Shown here: one piece after another, positions 1-10,999 of the stretch | Numbering within the stretch: position 1 is the stretch's first letter | How the letters are laid out: every line of letters starts with the position of its first letter | NCBI GenBank assembly: GCA_031213475.1 | Contig: JARUPZ010000002.1 | Span: forward strand, 10,794,466-10,858,465 | Length of the DNA: 64,000 nt | Direction of reading: 5' to 3' | Source: Nereocystis luetkeana | Lineage: Eukaryota > Sar > Phaeophyceae > Laminariales > Laminariaceae | Notes under the pieces: model-generated | Seen by the model: the letters and a program-made list of their open reading frames with translations, nothing else | Told to the model about the DNA's origin: nothing | Databases searched by the model: none | Made by a program: the position numbers and the translations under genes

Positions 1-1600
1 TCCCGCGGGACTGAATTAGCTGACTCTGGCGACTTGAACACGTCACCGTAGACACGATTTGTGCTCGCAGGGGTGTCTTCTGGTTTCGCCGGGATTGAGG
101 TTGGTATGGTGCCACTGTTTTGTGGTTTCTTGAAAACATTGCTCTAGGTGTACTGTGTGTTTGACTTTGCACGAAATCTCCAGTCGCCTCCTTTCTTTCA
201 CGGCAACCGGCTGCTGGGGGCTTGCGCTGATTGACCATACATCTGGGTTAACTTCCGCCTCCTTGCCCTTCGGTCACGCGTCTCTTGCGCTCCATTTCTA
301 CGATTGTTTTTGCCCCGTTTAGAGAGCGGTGGAAGCGTTCCGATGGTTCGTGAATAGTTCTTGCGACCTGTTCCGATGGTTGGGAATCAGCGTGACCAGT
401 CGCACCAGTTTGTTTAGGTTCCTTGGCCTTTCTCTGGTTTTCCGTAGGCGATATTCGTGAGCTTCTCTACACCCATCTTTGGGTATGCCTTTCTACCGCC
501 TGTGCAGTTCCTTCGCCACCCCTCCGCCTTCTTAGCATCCCCATTTCGTTCTTCATGGTCAGTTTGCATTCCGCTCTCTTCCGCGCGCGATAAGGCATAG
601 GCCGTGGCGATGTTTGCTCTTAGTATGTTTTGAGGCTCAGCCCGTTCGGTGTCGGCGAAATCTCGCACGCGTCTTTCTCGCCCCCTTTCTGCGGGATCGG
701 GTCTTGGCTGCCCTTGTGTTCTCTCATGGTGTGATTTACTCTATTCCGACATTGTTCTCACTGTTCGAGCGGGCTCTGTGGCAGTACATGTTCCGTTGCG
801 TTACTCCCCCCGTTTGTGTTTGACATCTTCGAAGCACCCCGTGCCTTCGCAGTGGGTTGTGCAATGGGCATTGGATTTTCATTCGTACTTCTCTCTTAAA
901 CTTACCTTGGTAGGTGCTTTCAGCAAATAAATGGCACGTCGCCCGACTAGCCTTCGCTCCTTTTGCTCCTGGTTACGCGAGCGCCACTGCTTGCCTGAGT
1001 TTGTGCTCTAAATTGAGCGTCCGGGTAGTTCTAGCTTTGTTCGCCTACTTTCGCGCACCCACTTTTTTGGAGTTGTGGATATCTATTTGTTTACACATGG
1101 AATCGGCTTCTGGCTTAAAAGGTAGAGGTATGGGGGTGGGTTGTGAAGCGCCGCATCTTCAATCCCTTCCCCGAATTCTCCGGATGGGTTTGGTTCCTGA
1201 CCGAGTGTTGTATGAATGTGAATGTACGACCCTTCAGGGTGGGCTAGTGTTGTGGTGACCCCTCTCCCCTGTTGCGGCATTATGACTTAGTAGCAAGCGT
1301 CCCCTCATCATACCTGGGCAGGCGTTATCGCCTGACTGACTGATGAATGTCTCGCCCCTTCGTGCGGAAGACATCCGGTAAGGTAGGCAGCAACTGACAC
1401 AAGAGTCTATAACTTTGAATGTCGTCAAGTACCTTGTGTGGGTAGCCAAAGGAGAACCAGAGACACACCTGCTCGCAGTAGTCGGTCGCTAGGTCCATAC
1501 TCAACAGTATATCCACCGTTTCGAAACTCAGCTCAGGCAGGTAGGTCACAAACTTCGAATATACTCGAGGAGCCCCAGTAAAAAAAAGCACAACATTTTC
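1..1600. other. Region with no recognised gene
   Basis: Pyrimidine-rich sequence on the plus strand. The open frames here are short (up to 114 aa) and lack recognisable motifs. A minus-strand frame at 1325-1591 (88 aa) has a protein-like composition, but I recognise no family in it and see no flanking exon. The first ten bases are a CCCGCGGG-type palindrome like those at 58.4 kb. Confidence 0.5.
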
Positions 1601-1763
1601 TGTCTATTGCCTCGAAGGTTGAAACCAGGGATGACCGTCTGTCTCATCATTTTGTTTCGGGTTTTACATTGATTGCTAATTTATCTGTCCTAATCAGGTT
1701 GATTTAATCACGATTAGTTGATGAAAATCAGCAATTTTTTCACCTATCTCAGGCTCATTCTTA

Positions 1764-1994
1764 TCGGAGAGAGTTTTTTCCAAAATTTCCAAAGTTTGGA
1801 AATAATTGAAGATATGTATCAACATACGGAGGCGTTCTGTCACTATTCGTGAAATTCTCCAGAAGCAAAAATATCAAGTTCGTTAACATTCCAATACTTG
1901 GAAAAAAAAAAAAACAGGAAAATATGGAAGATTTGAAAAATTGCGCGAAAAAAATATCGAAAATTTGGGGAAAAAAAGCTCTCCGATAAGAATA
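1764..1994. mobile_element. AT-rich inverted-repeat element (MITE-like)
   Basis: Two arms face each other. The left arm (about 1764-1806) starts ATTCTTATCGGAGAG and runs into a T-tract. The right arm (about 1955-1994) ends CTCTCCGATAAGAAT after an A-tract. The roughly 230-bp body is AT-rich and has no coding potential. This is the architecture of a non-autonomous DNA element. The superfamily is unknown because no clear target-site duplication could be read. Confidence 0.5.
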
Positions 1995-4300
1995 ACCCTC
2001 ATAATAATCATGATTGATTATCGTTATTTTGAACCGTTTACGTCAGAGAATGGAACCACCTTGTTTCGCTCAATGATCATACGAAGAGTCCCCCCCGCCC
2101 AACGCTATATCGAGTGTAGCGTACCGTACAATGTGACGAGCGTCTGTGTAACAACAATATATATATAGTGTTGCACTACAACAAGGCGGTGGAAGCACTT
2201 GGGCCTCTACTGAGCATATATATATACGTACCATGGCATATTTATAGCCACCATTCACGTACATACGATACTACGAATGGCGTGCATGCCTGATTTCCCT
2301 ATGTACTTGACCGCCCGGCAAGAAATAGCCACAGGACACCAGCGCGGTTGCACCAGTATCAACTGGTTCTGCCCATAAGTAAGTGTGGACTTTCATGAAG
2401 GGAAATGATGTACCCCAGCCTTTCCCCGCCCAGGCGATTGCGTGTACTTGTAGCGATAATTTCAACTATGAATAAGCTTCTGATGATGTATCCCTTTTGA
2501 TTGCGCAATAATAGGCACATACATTTGGTTACGGTTACGTCCCAAAACGCGTCCTTTTCCTTTTGAAAAAAATTACTAATTAATTAAGATTAAGTTCAAT
2601 AGTCAACTCATGATTAGTTGATATAAAATCAACAATCAACAACAATATATCACGTAACACGACTAAAATCAATCACCAAAAGTGATCAAAATCAATACGT
2701 GGTTCTGAGTGGATGTGCATCCCTACCGTAGTTGAAACTCAACTTCATACTGCCACTTGTTAAAATCAAGTTCAGTCACAGGCATCAAATATAAATGTAT
2801 ACAAAGGGCTCGAGATCGAGAGCATACCGCTGTATCATTTTTTCTCGTTTGGTGTCGAAGCCTTACATACAGCTCCCGGGGAATACGGTACCTGTGGATG
2901 AAAATATGAGGATAGGTGAGTGAACGTTAGCGTGGATACTAGAACAATGATACTCATGTTTCCATTACTCGAACTACTGTGTAGATACGTCGGATGGATG
3001 ACAAAAAGGCTAGCATATTTTGGGGCCCATTTATTTGTAGTATCGCTGCTGGCAGCAGGAATTTTCAAAATCTGCTTATTATCCTGCGGAAGCTGTTACA
3101 AAGAGCTGCGGGTGCTATATAATACTACCAATGCTGATGTGGCAACTGGGTTTTTACCTGGTTAATTTACACATTAACATATCTAACGTCTGCGAGCAGA
3201 CGTCTTATGTACGCAAAAAAAAAAACTACTACGGCGTACCTTCAGACGGTGAAATCCGATCAACCGGTCCTGTGCGTGCCGGCAAGCAAAGTATCCGTGT
3301 GCACGACACGTAGGTCAGTGGACGGCAGCTACTCTGCTCGGCTGCTGTAACTTCTTGGTCAAAGTGCTGGTGTAAGGCCATCCCTGCTGTTGCCGATGCC
3401 AACTGTGTTGCTACGTGCTGCTGCTGCTCTGGCCATGTACACGGCCGCCCTCGTGTAACTCTGCTGGTGGCGGTATGCTGCTCCCGCTACGGGCTGTCGC
3501 TGTCGGTGGCCGTTGCCACTGCTCCCAGATGCTACCTACTGGCATAGATATACACGGTATATGGATGCTGGTTTTGTGCTGCGGCTGGTATACCAGGTAC
3601 CTGATAGATATCATCTTCGACGTGCTTGCTTGCAGCTGATTTACCGAGCAACGCCCCGACAAGTAATATCGCGAGCCAATCAAACAAATCAATTTTGGCA
3701 CGAAAAGGTGAATCCCGTATTGGTCCGAACTACAGTACTCAGACACTGTATGAAGGAGACGATCTCTACATCGAAGCTTACCGGGTAAGCTTCGCACGGA
3801 AAAAATACAAGTTGTTATATTTTATACGAGGCCTCCCCCATCGACGAGGTCAACACGTAGTAACGCCTCGGCGCGGGGCCCTGTGCCCGCACCCACGACG
3901 CCGTCCGCGCCGGGCGAAATCGGAGCTCGACCAACCGTTATTTCAACAAGAACAGCCTACCCCGTCAACTAGCTGACATTTTTTAGCGAACCGATAGAGC
4001 CGCTAGATTAGTAGCGAGGTTTTGGTTAGAGCTTGAAAGGGCGGGTGGTCGACGGTCCGAGCCTTGGTGAGGCGATTATCCATCGACGAGTTATGCAACG
4101 TAGAGCGTGATATTACCGCAGTAAAATACTTGTACCACGTATAATCCCGAGGACCATGAACCTGATGGTAAACAAAACGACGGTGCGAGAATAACTCGAC
4201 AAACAATCGACGAAATAAATGAGGAATACAGAAACGCCCCAAAAATATGTCAAGTAGCTCGGGACCGACCTTTCACAATCGAACCTTGTAGATACCGGCG
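1995..4300. other. Intergenic stretch, no recognised gene
   Basis: AT-rich to about 2.8 kb. It includes a sequence near 2590-2650 that resembles 1690-1735 (both carry GATTAGTTGAT followed by an AAATCA-type run), so these may be remnants of one old repeat. A GC-rich patch lies at about 3840-3930. The short open frames show no motifs. One copy of the 9-bp word TACCAGGTA lies at 3591-3599. Confidence 0.4.
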
Positions 4301-4413
4301 AGTCATGATGCCAGATAATTATTTGAGAGATATTTAGTTTTGAGTGTATGCTTCAAATGGTCGGGTGGCTGACGTGACGATAATAGGACTCGGGCCCAGG
4401 GGAGGCTACGGAG

Positions 4414-6411
4414 GTGGCTTCTTTGTATCGTGTGGACCCGGCAAACCGGGCTTTTTTCCGGTTCATTGCGCTAGGCAACGTAGAGTCCAACGACAATACA
4501 TTAGCGAGTCCCAAGCATGCAACCACTGTCGTTGTCTTGACAGGGTCAACGGAGGCAGTGCTGATTATGGGGCCTGGGGAAAACTCCTTTTTTCCTCCCC
4601 CGAACCACGTATGTATATATAACACTAACGGCGCGCTCGAAGACAGACCGCACTCACTGCTAGCGCTAGACACCGAAAATATGGCAAAAAGTGCGAAGAC
4701 GTTATATGAGAGTTACGTGTGATGTAGAAGCCACATTTTTTCTGTGTTTGTTTTCCAAGCTGTGCTGCTGTCGCAAGAAGCTAACAGCTCGCTCAGAAAA
4801 CAGATAGGCAAACCCACCAGGATCACCTCTTCCACGCTTTATAGACCCCTGTTAGCAGGAGAAAAACCCGTGTATATCGCAGGTTGGTTGGCGATTGCAA
4901 CGTTCGCCGTGAGTGATGGTTTTTGAGCAGGAATTTGAGGGTCGGTCGCTCTTTCCAGCCGCGGGCCTAGCCGTCGGACACAATTCAAGCAGTCGTTTGG
5001 TCGTAGAGCATTAGCGAAACGCTACATACATGTTATAGCGTCGTGATGGCGCCCAACGGTAATTGTCGGGGTTGTCGGCCCCTGTCCAGCGACTCGTAAA
5101 TTGACATGGGCGTACCTCGTAGTAAAGTGACCGCCGCCAAATAGTACGTACGGAGGGTGTCGACGCTATGCGCGGAGGAGATATCTTCTCTAAAGCAACC
5201 GGACGTGCAGACCACGGGCGTTGCTGGCGAAGGCGAAGGGCCAACCGACACAGTGTCAGGAATTGATATTCCTGTCTTCCGCAAACACTATACTACGGCA
5301 GTAGTTCCATCACACAAATGTACGGCGGCTACATCCGCAGTCGTGTCGGCGCTAATTCTTGTCAATACTGCTTCACAGGCCGCCACAACAGATATTACTA
5401 TTAGTCTACAGCATCCTCTTGGCGACGGTCAGGGATATTTAGGGGGAGCCGATCGTATCCGCAGGAGGATGTAATGCGAGCCACACGGGTAGGACTCCGC
5501 GCGTTCAGATGAAGGGGACCCGATACTGATTGTCTGTTACTGCAGTGGCACAGCGCATTTACAGTTTGTGTGGTAACGTGAAATTGTGCGTTAAGGTGCT
5601 ACTTCACGGTCTGCAGTCGGATGCTGTGGCGTGCACAAATACGTTGCCAAACCAAAGTGGGGTAGCGGTCGAGAGGCTTTCTACACACATGAATGACGGC
5701 GGGAAAAATCGCCGACAGAGAATGTTGAGGGTTACCTGGAGACAGGTGGCTGAACAGGCCACCCATGAACACCATGAAAAACATTGGCGCAGAGCTCATA
5801 ATAACGTGATAAAGAAGCGCTGCTACTATAATGAAGGAATTTGTCGACCTCTTGAGCAAGGGTCTGGTGCAGTGGCAATCGGTCTTACAGCCAAACCCTT
5901 GTTGGATTCAATCGAGGAGAATCCGGACCGACGAGTCCGGAATTCATGGTATGTTGCGCACGGGCTTAATATTCTAAGGCTGGCCATAATCAGGTCCTGG
6001 ACCGTGGCGTTACAGTGCCGCACGGCCTTGCTACATGATGCGAGATCGGACAAGCAACATGAGCAGACGTGCCTTTGAAATTATGGTAACCAATAACCGA
6101 TCGACAGCCCAGAGTAGTGGATCAACGTAAGTGAGTGTCTTGTGCTGAGTGACGTGATCTTCTGCGCGTACGCGTATTCTGATAGAAACATTCGAAGGCG
6201 TCTATTAACAGCACGCCCTCCCCTTGACGAACGGCTTCTTCGTGTTTTCCCATCGCAACTTGATCAAGGCAAATTTGAGCATGTGCCGCACGGGCAACAG
6301 CATCAATATCAATGGCAGAACGGTTGCTCTCGAAACACACAAGTAAGTGGGCAAATGTTGACCAACCAGTATCAGATATTTAACGACATTATAAACTTCG
6401 TTCGTACATAG
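4414..6411 (+). other. Possible exons of an unrecognised plus-strand gene
   Basis: Four plus-strand open stretches lie close together: 4414-4722 (102 aa), 5157-5474 (105 aa), 5530-6078 (182 aa, the longest of the first 9 kb) and 6142-6411 (89 aa). Their amino-acid composition is mixed and not repeat-driven. Strong donor-like GTAAGT words occur at 6127 and 6343. I recognise no domain and cannot place exon borders. They could equally be remnants of an old transposon gene or chance frames. The 182-aa frame is rich in Arg, His and Asn and has no signal peptide or membrane segment that I can see. Confidence 0.2.
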
Positions 6412-8432
6412 GAATCTCCCCCCTGTTGCAGCAGTGCGATCTGCGACGTAAAAAATCGGACCCACGCGGGCGCCCCCCTCCCCCACCCACGCCAAATTTT
6501 TACATGAATGATTTAAACTCTAATCTCAAGTAAGGCTCTCACGCAACCGACTATTTCGTAAATTACTCCACAATAGTAAGTACCTAACCACCGCCACTTC
6601 AAATTGTACACGAACGAACACAGTTCTCTTTGCAAATAAATAGACAAACGTATGATGACAAGACATTCCAATCTAATAGCACGAAAGTGAGGCAAGGTCT
6701 CCCTCCCTAGGGTCATCTGTCGTCTATCCCGTGTACCAACCGCTTGCGAAAACTCTAGTTATCATGTAGCTAAAACCCTGCCGTCTCCACCGAGATGTTC
6801 ACACATCGCTGGAATCCTGCAATAAAGATGAAAACAATATGACTGCACTGCTACACACCAACGGTCGCAAGGTAGCACTCCCGCTCAGAATGTAGGCATA
6901 TCTCACGATTCCCTACACCTAGTGCCCGCCGGTCGCAAACCGACAACGATGGAACCTCACAATGACTCGATCCCGAAGAAAATTCTGTCGTTCCTCGACG
7001 AAACGACTATCACTCAACAACATTTCAAAAAGCGCATCAACGGGGCAACTACCCGCAAGGGTCTCTCTCGGCTCTGATGTAGCTTTATCGACGGAAACCA
7101 CGGACCGCCCGTTCGTCAGTCCTCATAAATGCCTGGACCGGAAGCAACTCTGCCGCAACCCCCAGAGTCAGCCCAACTGCACTTGGCATGCCGTTAATTC
7201 CAACGACTTCGCCCAATTCCCATAATCAGTCCAACTACATTTGGAATGGCAATTCTCCCCTCATTGACTCTACTGTATGTAGCAGCAACTGTTTTGCCCA
7301 ACTCTTACTACTACATACAGTAGAAACAGTCCAAAACACGCACGACATGCCGTTACTCCTCCCATCGACTATATTGGCAAGAAGTTCGCACAACTGTTAA
7401 AAGCCCGCCCAATACGCTACGCTCGACATGCCGCCACCCTCCATACATGACTCTACCAGAACCTAACCTATCTCTCCCATTCAGCCCAACTGCGCTTGAC
7501 TTGGCATGCACCCTATTGTTTGTGGTACAACGCCTACCGAATATGACCCCACACGAGTACCACGTCTTGTATGGAGGGACGGGTGGTACAAGTCATATCG
7601 GAGCGCAGTGCTCGGCGGTTACAGGCGGAAACTCATCCCTACAGTAGGCCTCTTCTACACCTTCGGCATGGTCGACAACGCGCCAGTACATCTCAAAACG
7701 TCGACGTCGAGCAGCACAGACAACGGACGAATACGCCTGCAAGGAGTAGTGAGACCTATCTATGCAGGGATATCAAAAACAACACATTTACTTGAACAAC
7801 AGAATCAGAGCAGGACGGCCACCTGGACCTGCCGCCTGTGAAATAAGTTCAAACAACGCAAGTGTATACAAGCAGAAGCGGTCAAGCCACCATGTGGCAT
7901 GGGGTCTGATCGCTTCGTTGTTCAGCAGTATTACGAATTCTTCTTCCAGCGCTCCTGTTTGTGGTATCTGCCAATATTTCCCAAAATACTATGCCTGTTT
8001 GTATATTATTTTAATATCCAAACGGTCTTTATGTTGGTACAGCGTTACTTCTGCACGCGACGTATAGGACCAAGCCACACCGACAGGCTTTCTGCACGGC
8101 AATGAAGGGACCGCGCACACAACGGGTTGCAAAGTAGGATACCCCATGCCATCTTCTACCAGTAATACAGTAGATGAACTCAGAAGAAGCAACACACGCC
8201 AGCAAGGAGAGGCGGGGTATGGCCAGAGAGCCGTCGATCGTCGCACCCGGAGCAAGGTGCGAACGAAGGAAGCGGAGAGAACGTCACGAGCTCCATGACA
8301 GACCTGGCGGTTCGTGCGGAGCGACAAGGGACGGCAAGGGCAAAGTACGTAAGGTTAAAGCTGAGGACGGGCGTTCAAAGGACTGCAGAGGTTGTAGAGA
8401 TCAATCCATGATTTGTTAGCACAAACGGCTGC
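6412..8432. other. Intergenic, degenerate dispersed repeat
   Basis: No recognisable gene. Similar phrases of the type CAGYCCAACTRCRYTTGGMATG recur near 7171, 7228 and 7483. Related wording is seen around 42085-42290, so 7140-7700 is probably an old, diverged dispersed repeat. A 13-bp inverted repeat, CTACTGTATGTAG, sits at 7270-7282 and 7311-7323. Confidence 0.35.
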
Positions 8433-8463
8433 ATATATATATATGTGTATTTGCCACGACATA

Positions 8464-8511
<48 letters not shown>
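8433..8511. repeat. (AT)n microsatellite
   Basis: Two blocks of alternating AT separated by a short unique spacer. The second block is about 45 bp without interruption. Confidence 0.9.
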
Positions 8512-8513
<2 letters not shown>

Positions 8514-8714
8514 TGTTCAATGTTGCCAATGTTCCCCTGAACAAAAATAGAATGAAAACACGGCAGTCTACATTGCCCACGAGCACGAGACACCGCTCGT
8601 AGAACTGGCATTACAGTAGTGGTCGCAGCAGTGCTGCCTATAGACGTTGTTCGATAAAAATGGCAAATAATTTAAACCTCGGACAGAACATCCTGATCTC
8701 GTCCCTCTTCTTTT

Positions 8715-8739
8715 GCTCAACTGCCGTTGTCAGTTGAGC
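8715..8739. other. Perfect 9-bp stem hairpin
   Basis: GCTCAACTG and CAGTTGAGC flank a 7-nt loop. There is no T-tract after it and no adjacent gene, so I assign no function. Confidence 0.4.
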
Positions 8740-9244
8740 AGGATCTGCATAGTACAGTCTCAACCCAGAAAACATGTACTAGATCATGAAGGTTATACGA
8801 CTACAACCCGGCAACATAAGCTAGGTTATACAGCGCAGGGATTTGCCTGCTTGCTCTGGAAGATCTAGATCATCAAGCGGGAAACAACGATTTATCCGCG
8901 GTGTGAAACAAATACTAGTCGAACAGCAGTTCGCTCTGTAAAAAAACGCACGCTACTCGTGCCGAGAGAAACGGTTCGAGTCGCCTATTTGCTGAAAACG
9001 TTGAAATATCTGGTCAACACACCATTTCAATAACGACAACACGCTCACAACGTACTTAAAAAAATGCGATCGTGGGGAACATATGCGGCTTCTGCGCAAC
9101 GACAACAGCGTAGCACAGAACATACCGTATAATGAAACTACCATACACATGTGAGATGAATTGCTCCTGCGGGTACCTATACAGTAAGCGGTGAGCAGTG
9201 GCAGATATACCCGATTCAACCATCATCAGCCGGTCGCCCCGAAG

Positions 9245-9314
9245 GTCTAGTGTGTTAGCCTCGAATAGTGTTGGCGTTGATGTCGAGGGTTCGATTCTCC
9301 GAATAGGAGTTTTT
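9245..9314 (+). other. tRNA-like box pair, probably SINE or tRNA relic
   Basis: GGTCTAGTG...TTAGC resembles a Pol III A box. GGTTCGATTCT about 45 bp downstream matches the B-box consensus well. The sequence ends in a short CTCC/GGAG hairpin followed by eight T. A cloverleaf does not fold: acceptor and anticodon stems are not complementary. A functional tRNA is therefore unlikely, and a tRNA-derived repeat fragment is the better reading. Confidence 0.25.
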
Positions 9315-9980
9315 TTTATCAAGCCAACCGACGAAAGCGCCTACGTAGTGCGGGTAGGTACAACTCAACGCGAGCCGACCAGGGAGGAAAGCACTTAACC
9401 CTTTTCGTGATAAGAATGCAAGGCACGTACCGTAGTCGGGGGGGGGAGAGAGAGAGAAGAGCCTGATGCGCGACGCTTGGTCTGAGATACTACTACAGTA
9501 CTGTAGGAGGGAGAGAGAAAATAACGGCAAATAAATATATTAAATGGGTTGGGGGGAAAAATGACCGCTGTCGTTCAGCTTGTTTCATGAAAAATAACTA
9601 AGCATTACTCGTACAGTAGTATTGTTTCGAATAAATACGCAACAATGCAGTGCCGATGTCACGTGGGATCCTCCACGCGCGTTGCCACCTACCGTAGCAC
9701 AGCCAGTGTGTACTCAGTTACTGCTGCATGCACCTGGTATTTGCAAAACTACAAACAAACAAACCAGCGGTGAGATGGAGGAACTCCGTCGAGACTAATA
9801 TTTACAAGCTGCGTGTGATACTACAGAAGTACTAAACGTAAAGCGTGCTACGGGTTGTATGAACCTCGTGAAGACATTGTGTACGTCGGTACATATATAC
9901 TGTATATACCAGTACCTTGCCACATTTTGCTGCATGTACCCCATTCTGAAGGCGGATTCAGTCTATCACTCAAAGCCACC
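9315..9980. other. Intergenic, no gene seen
   Basis: Contains a GA-rich tract at about 9440-9460 and several TACAGTA/TACTGTA words. No coding sequence is supported. Confidence 0.4.
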
Positions 9981-10014
9981 CACCTCTAGTCTCGAAGCCT
10001 CGCGTTGCACCGAT

Positions 10015-10662
10015 TCACAAGGACACCTTCGTCTTCTTCGTATCTCCGAACATGGTCTTCGTCTTCACCACCTGCTCGCCGTAGAAGGGGCCGTCCGAAG
10101 CCGTGAAGAAGTTGTCCTGGGTCATCTTGGCCTTCTTACCGTTCACCCACAGCTGCGTTACGGGCGACTTGGTCTCGCGGGCCTGAATTTTCCAGTACCA
10201 CTCGTTGCTCCCCTCAAAGATAAAGGAAGGGCTGCCGCCGTTTGGGCATTCTACGAACTTCCACTCGATGTCCCAACGCCCGTCACCGTTCTTCGCGAAA
10301 TCGAGATCACCCTTCGAGCACTCCTCACAGCTATCGCTGACGAAGCCCTTGAACTTTCCCTTGATGGGGTTCTTCCCTGCACCCTTCCCAGTACCGGTAC
10401 CCTCGATGCAGGCCCCGCATATGGCGGAGTTGTCGTACATGCCGTACAGTGAGACCGCCATCGGAATCATCCCGTTGTACATGGAGGGGATGGGGTGCTC
10501 GATGGCGCAGTTGCCTTCACCGGGCGAGACGTTACCGTAGTACGTGCCGTCCCCCTTAAACTTGCTGCCGAACGGGTATGGAGCTGCCGACGCGGGAGAA
10601 AGCAGCAACGACGTACTGGCGACTGCGACAAGAACCAGGATGTTGTTCATGATGTGGACCAT
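10015..10662 (-). CDS. Secreted expansin-like protein, copy A
   Basis: Intronless 215-codon gene ending in TGA. Residues 1-26 are a hydrophobic signal peptide with likely cleavage after SASA, so the product should be secreted. Residues about 32-140 read as a double-psi beta-barrel (expansin domain 1): GDGTYYG, then CAIE, CGACIEGTG and SDSC followed by GDLDF. Six cysteines (52, 82, 85, 112, 115, 139) can form three disulfides. Asp110 sits where expansins keep their conserved acidic residue. Residues about 145-215 resemble the C-terminal carbohydrate-binding domain, with aromatic W155, W157 and the ARETKSPV segment. Expansins loosen wall polysaccharide networks without hydrolysis; the exact substrate here is unknown. 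Total length is typical of microbial expansins. Met5 may be the real start because it aligns with the only start of copy B. Copy A differs from copy C at 10 of 215 residues. It shares orientation and upstream sequence with copies B and C. Confidence 0.85.
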   Translation of the reverse strand: MVHIMNNILVLVAVASTSLLLSPASAAPYPFGSKFKGDGTYYGNVSPGEGNCAIEHPIPSMYNGMIPMAVSLYGMYDNSAICGACIEGTGTGKGAGKNPIKGKFKGFVSDSCEECSKGDLDFAKNGDGRWDIEWKFVECPNGGSPSFIFEGSNEWYWKIQARETKSPVTQLWVNGKKAKMTQDNFFTASDGPFYGEQVVKTKTMFGDTKKTKVSL

Positions 10663-10962
10663 CTTCTTCTTCTTCTTCTGGTGATTTCTGGTGCAGCTGG
10701 TTCAGAGGTAGTGTGAGGTGACGTTGTGTGCCGGACGGTGAACGTCGGGTCAGGTGTGATTATGCGGTTGTGTGGTGGTGTATTTCTGTGAGAGGCGGGT
10801 TAGATACGAGAGAGGTGTAGGGGTGGGCTGCAGTCTACGATGTGTCCGCTTTATAGCTACACATACACCAGGTCGTATCATATGTCTGTTGGGTTCATCA
10901 TTGGACTGTTCAGAACGAATACCTGGTACTCTGGATCTCAGGCCTCCCTGGAGCATACGAAC
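10663..10962 (-). promoter_or_regulatory. Upstream block shared with copies B and C
   Basis: About 300 bp upstream of the start codon is recognisably related to the same region of the other two expansin-like genes. Shared elements on the plus strand include a GTCAGGTGT-type word, GGGCTGC, and TGTCTGTTGG near the far end. The segment equivalent to the TATA-like box of copies B and C is CTGCAGTCTACG at 10829-10840 and has lost the TATA character. Copy A also carries a TACCTGGTA word at 10920-10928 and an extra stretch near 10850-10885. The promoter role is inferred from conservation. Confidence 0.45.
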
Positions 10963-10999
10963 GTATCCCCGATGGGTTTTATCTTGGCTCTTACAGTTT

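Noticed and set aside
1325-1591. 88-aa minus-strand frame with protein-like composition
   Set aside because: No motif, no neighbouring exon and no second copy to show conservation. Noted only in the region entry.
8222-8345. Shared phrases with 21795-21890 and 42835-42975 (GACCTGRCGGY, GGAGCGAC)
   Set aside because: The matches are short and not clearly collinear. I could not separate a very old repeat from chance by eye.
9859-10452. 197-aa plus-strand open frame (with similar frames over the other two copies, e.g. 44938-45498)
   Set aside because: They lie antisense to the expansin-like genes. Only the minus-strand reading has a signal peptide, family motifs and codon-level conservation.
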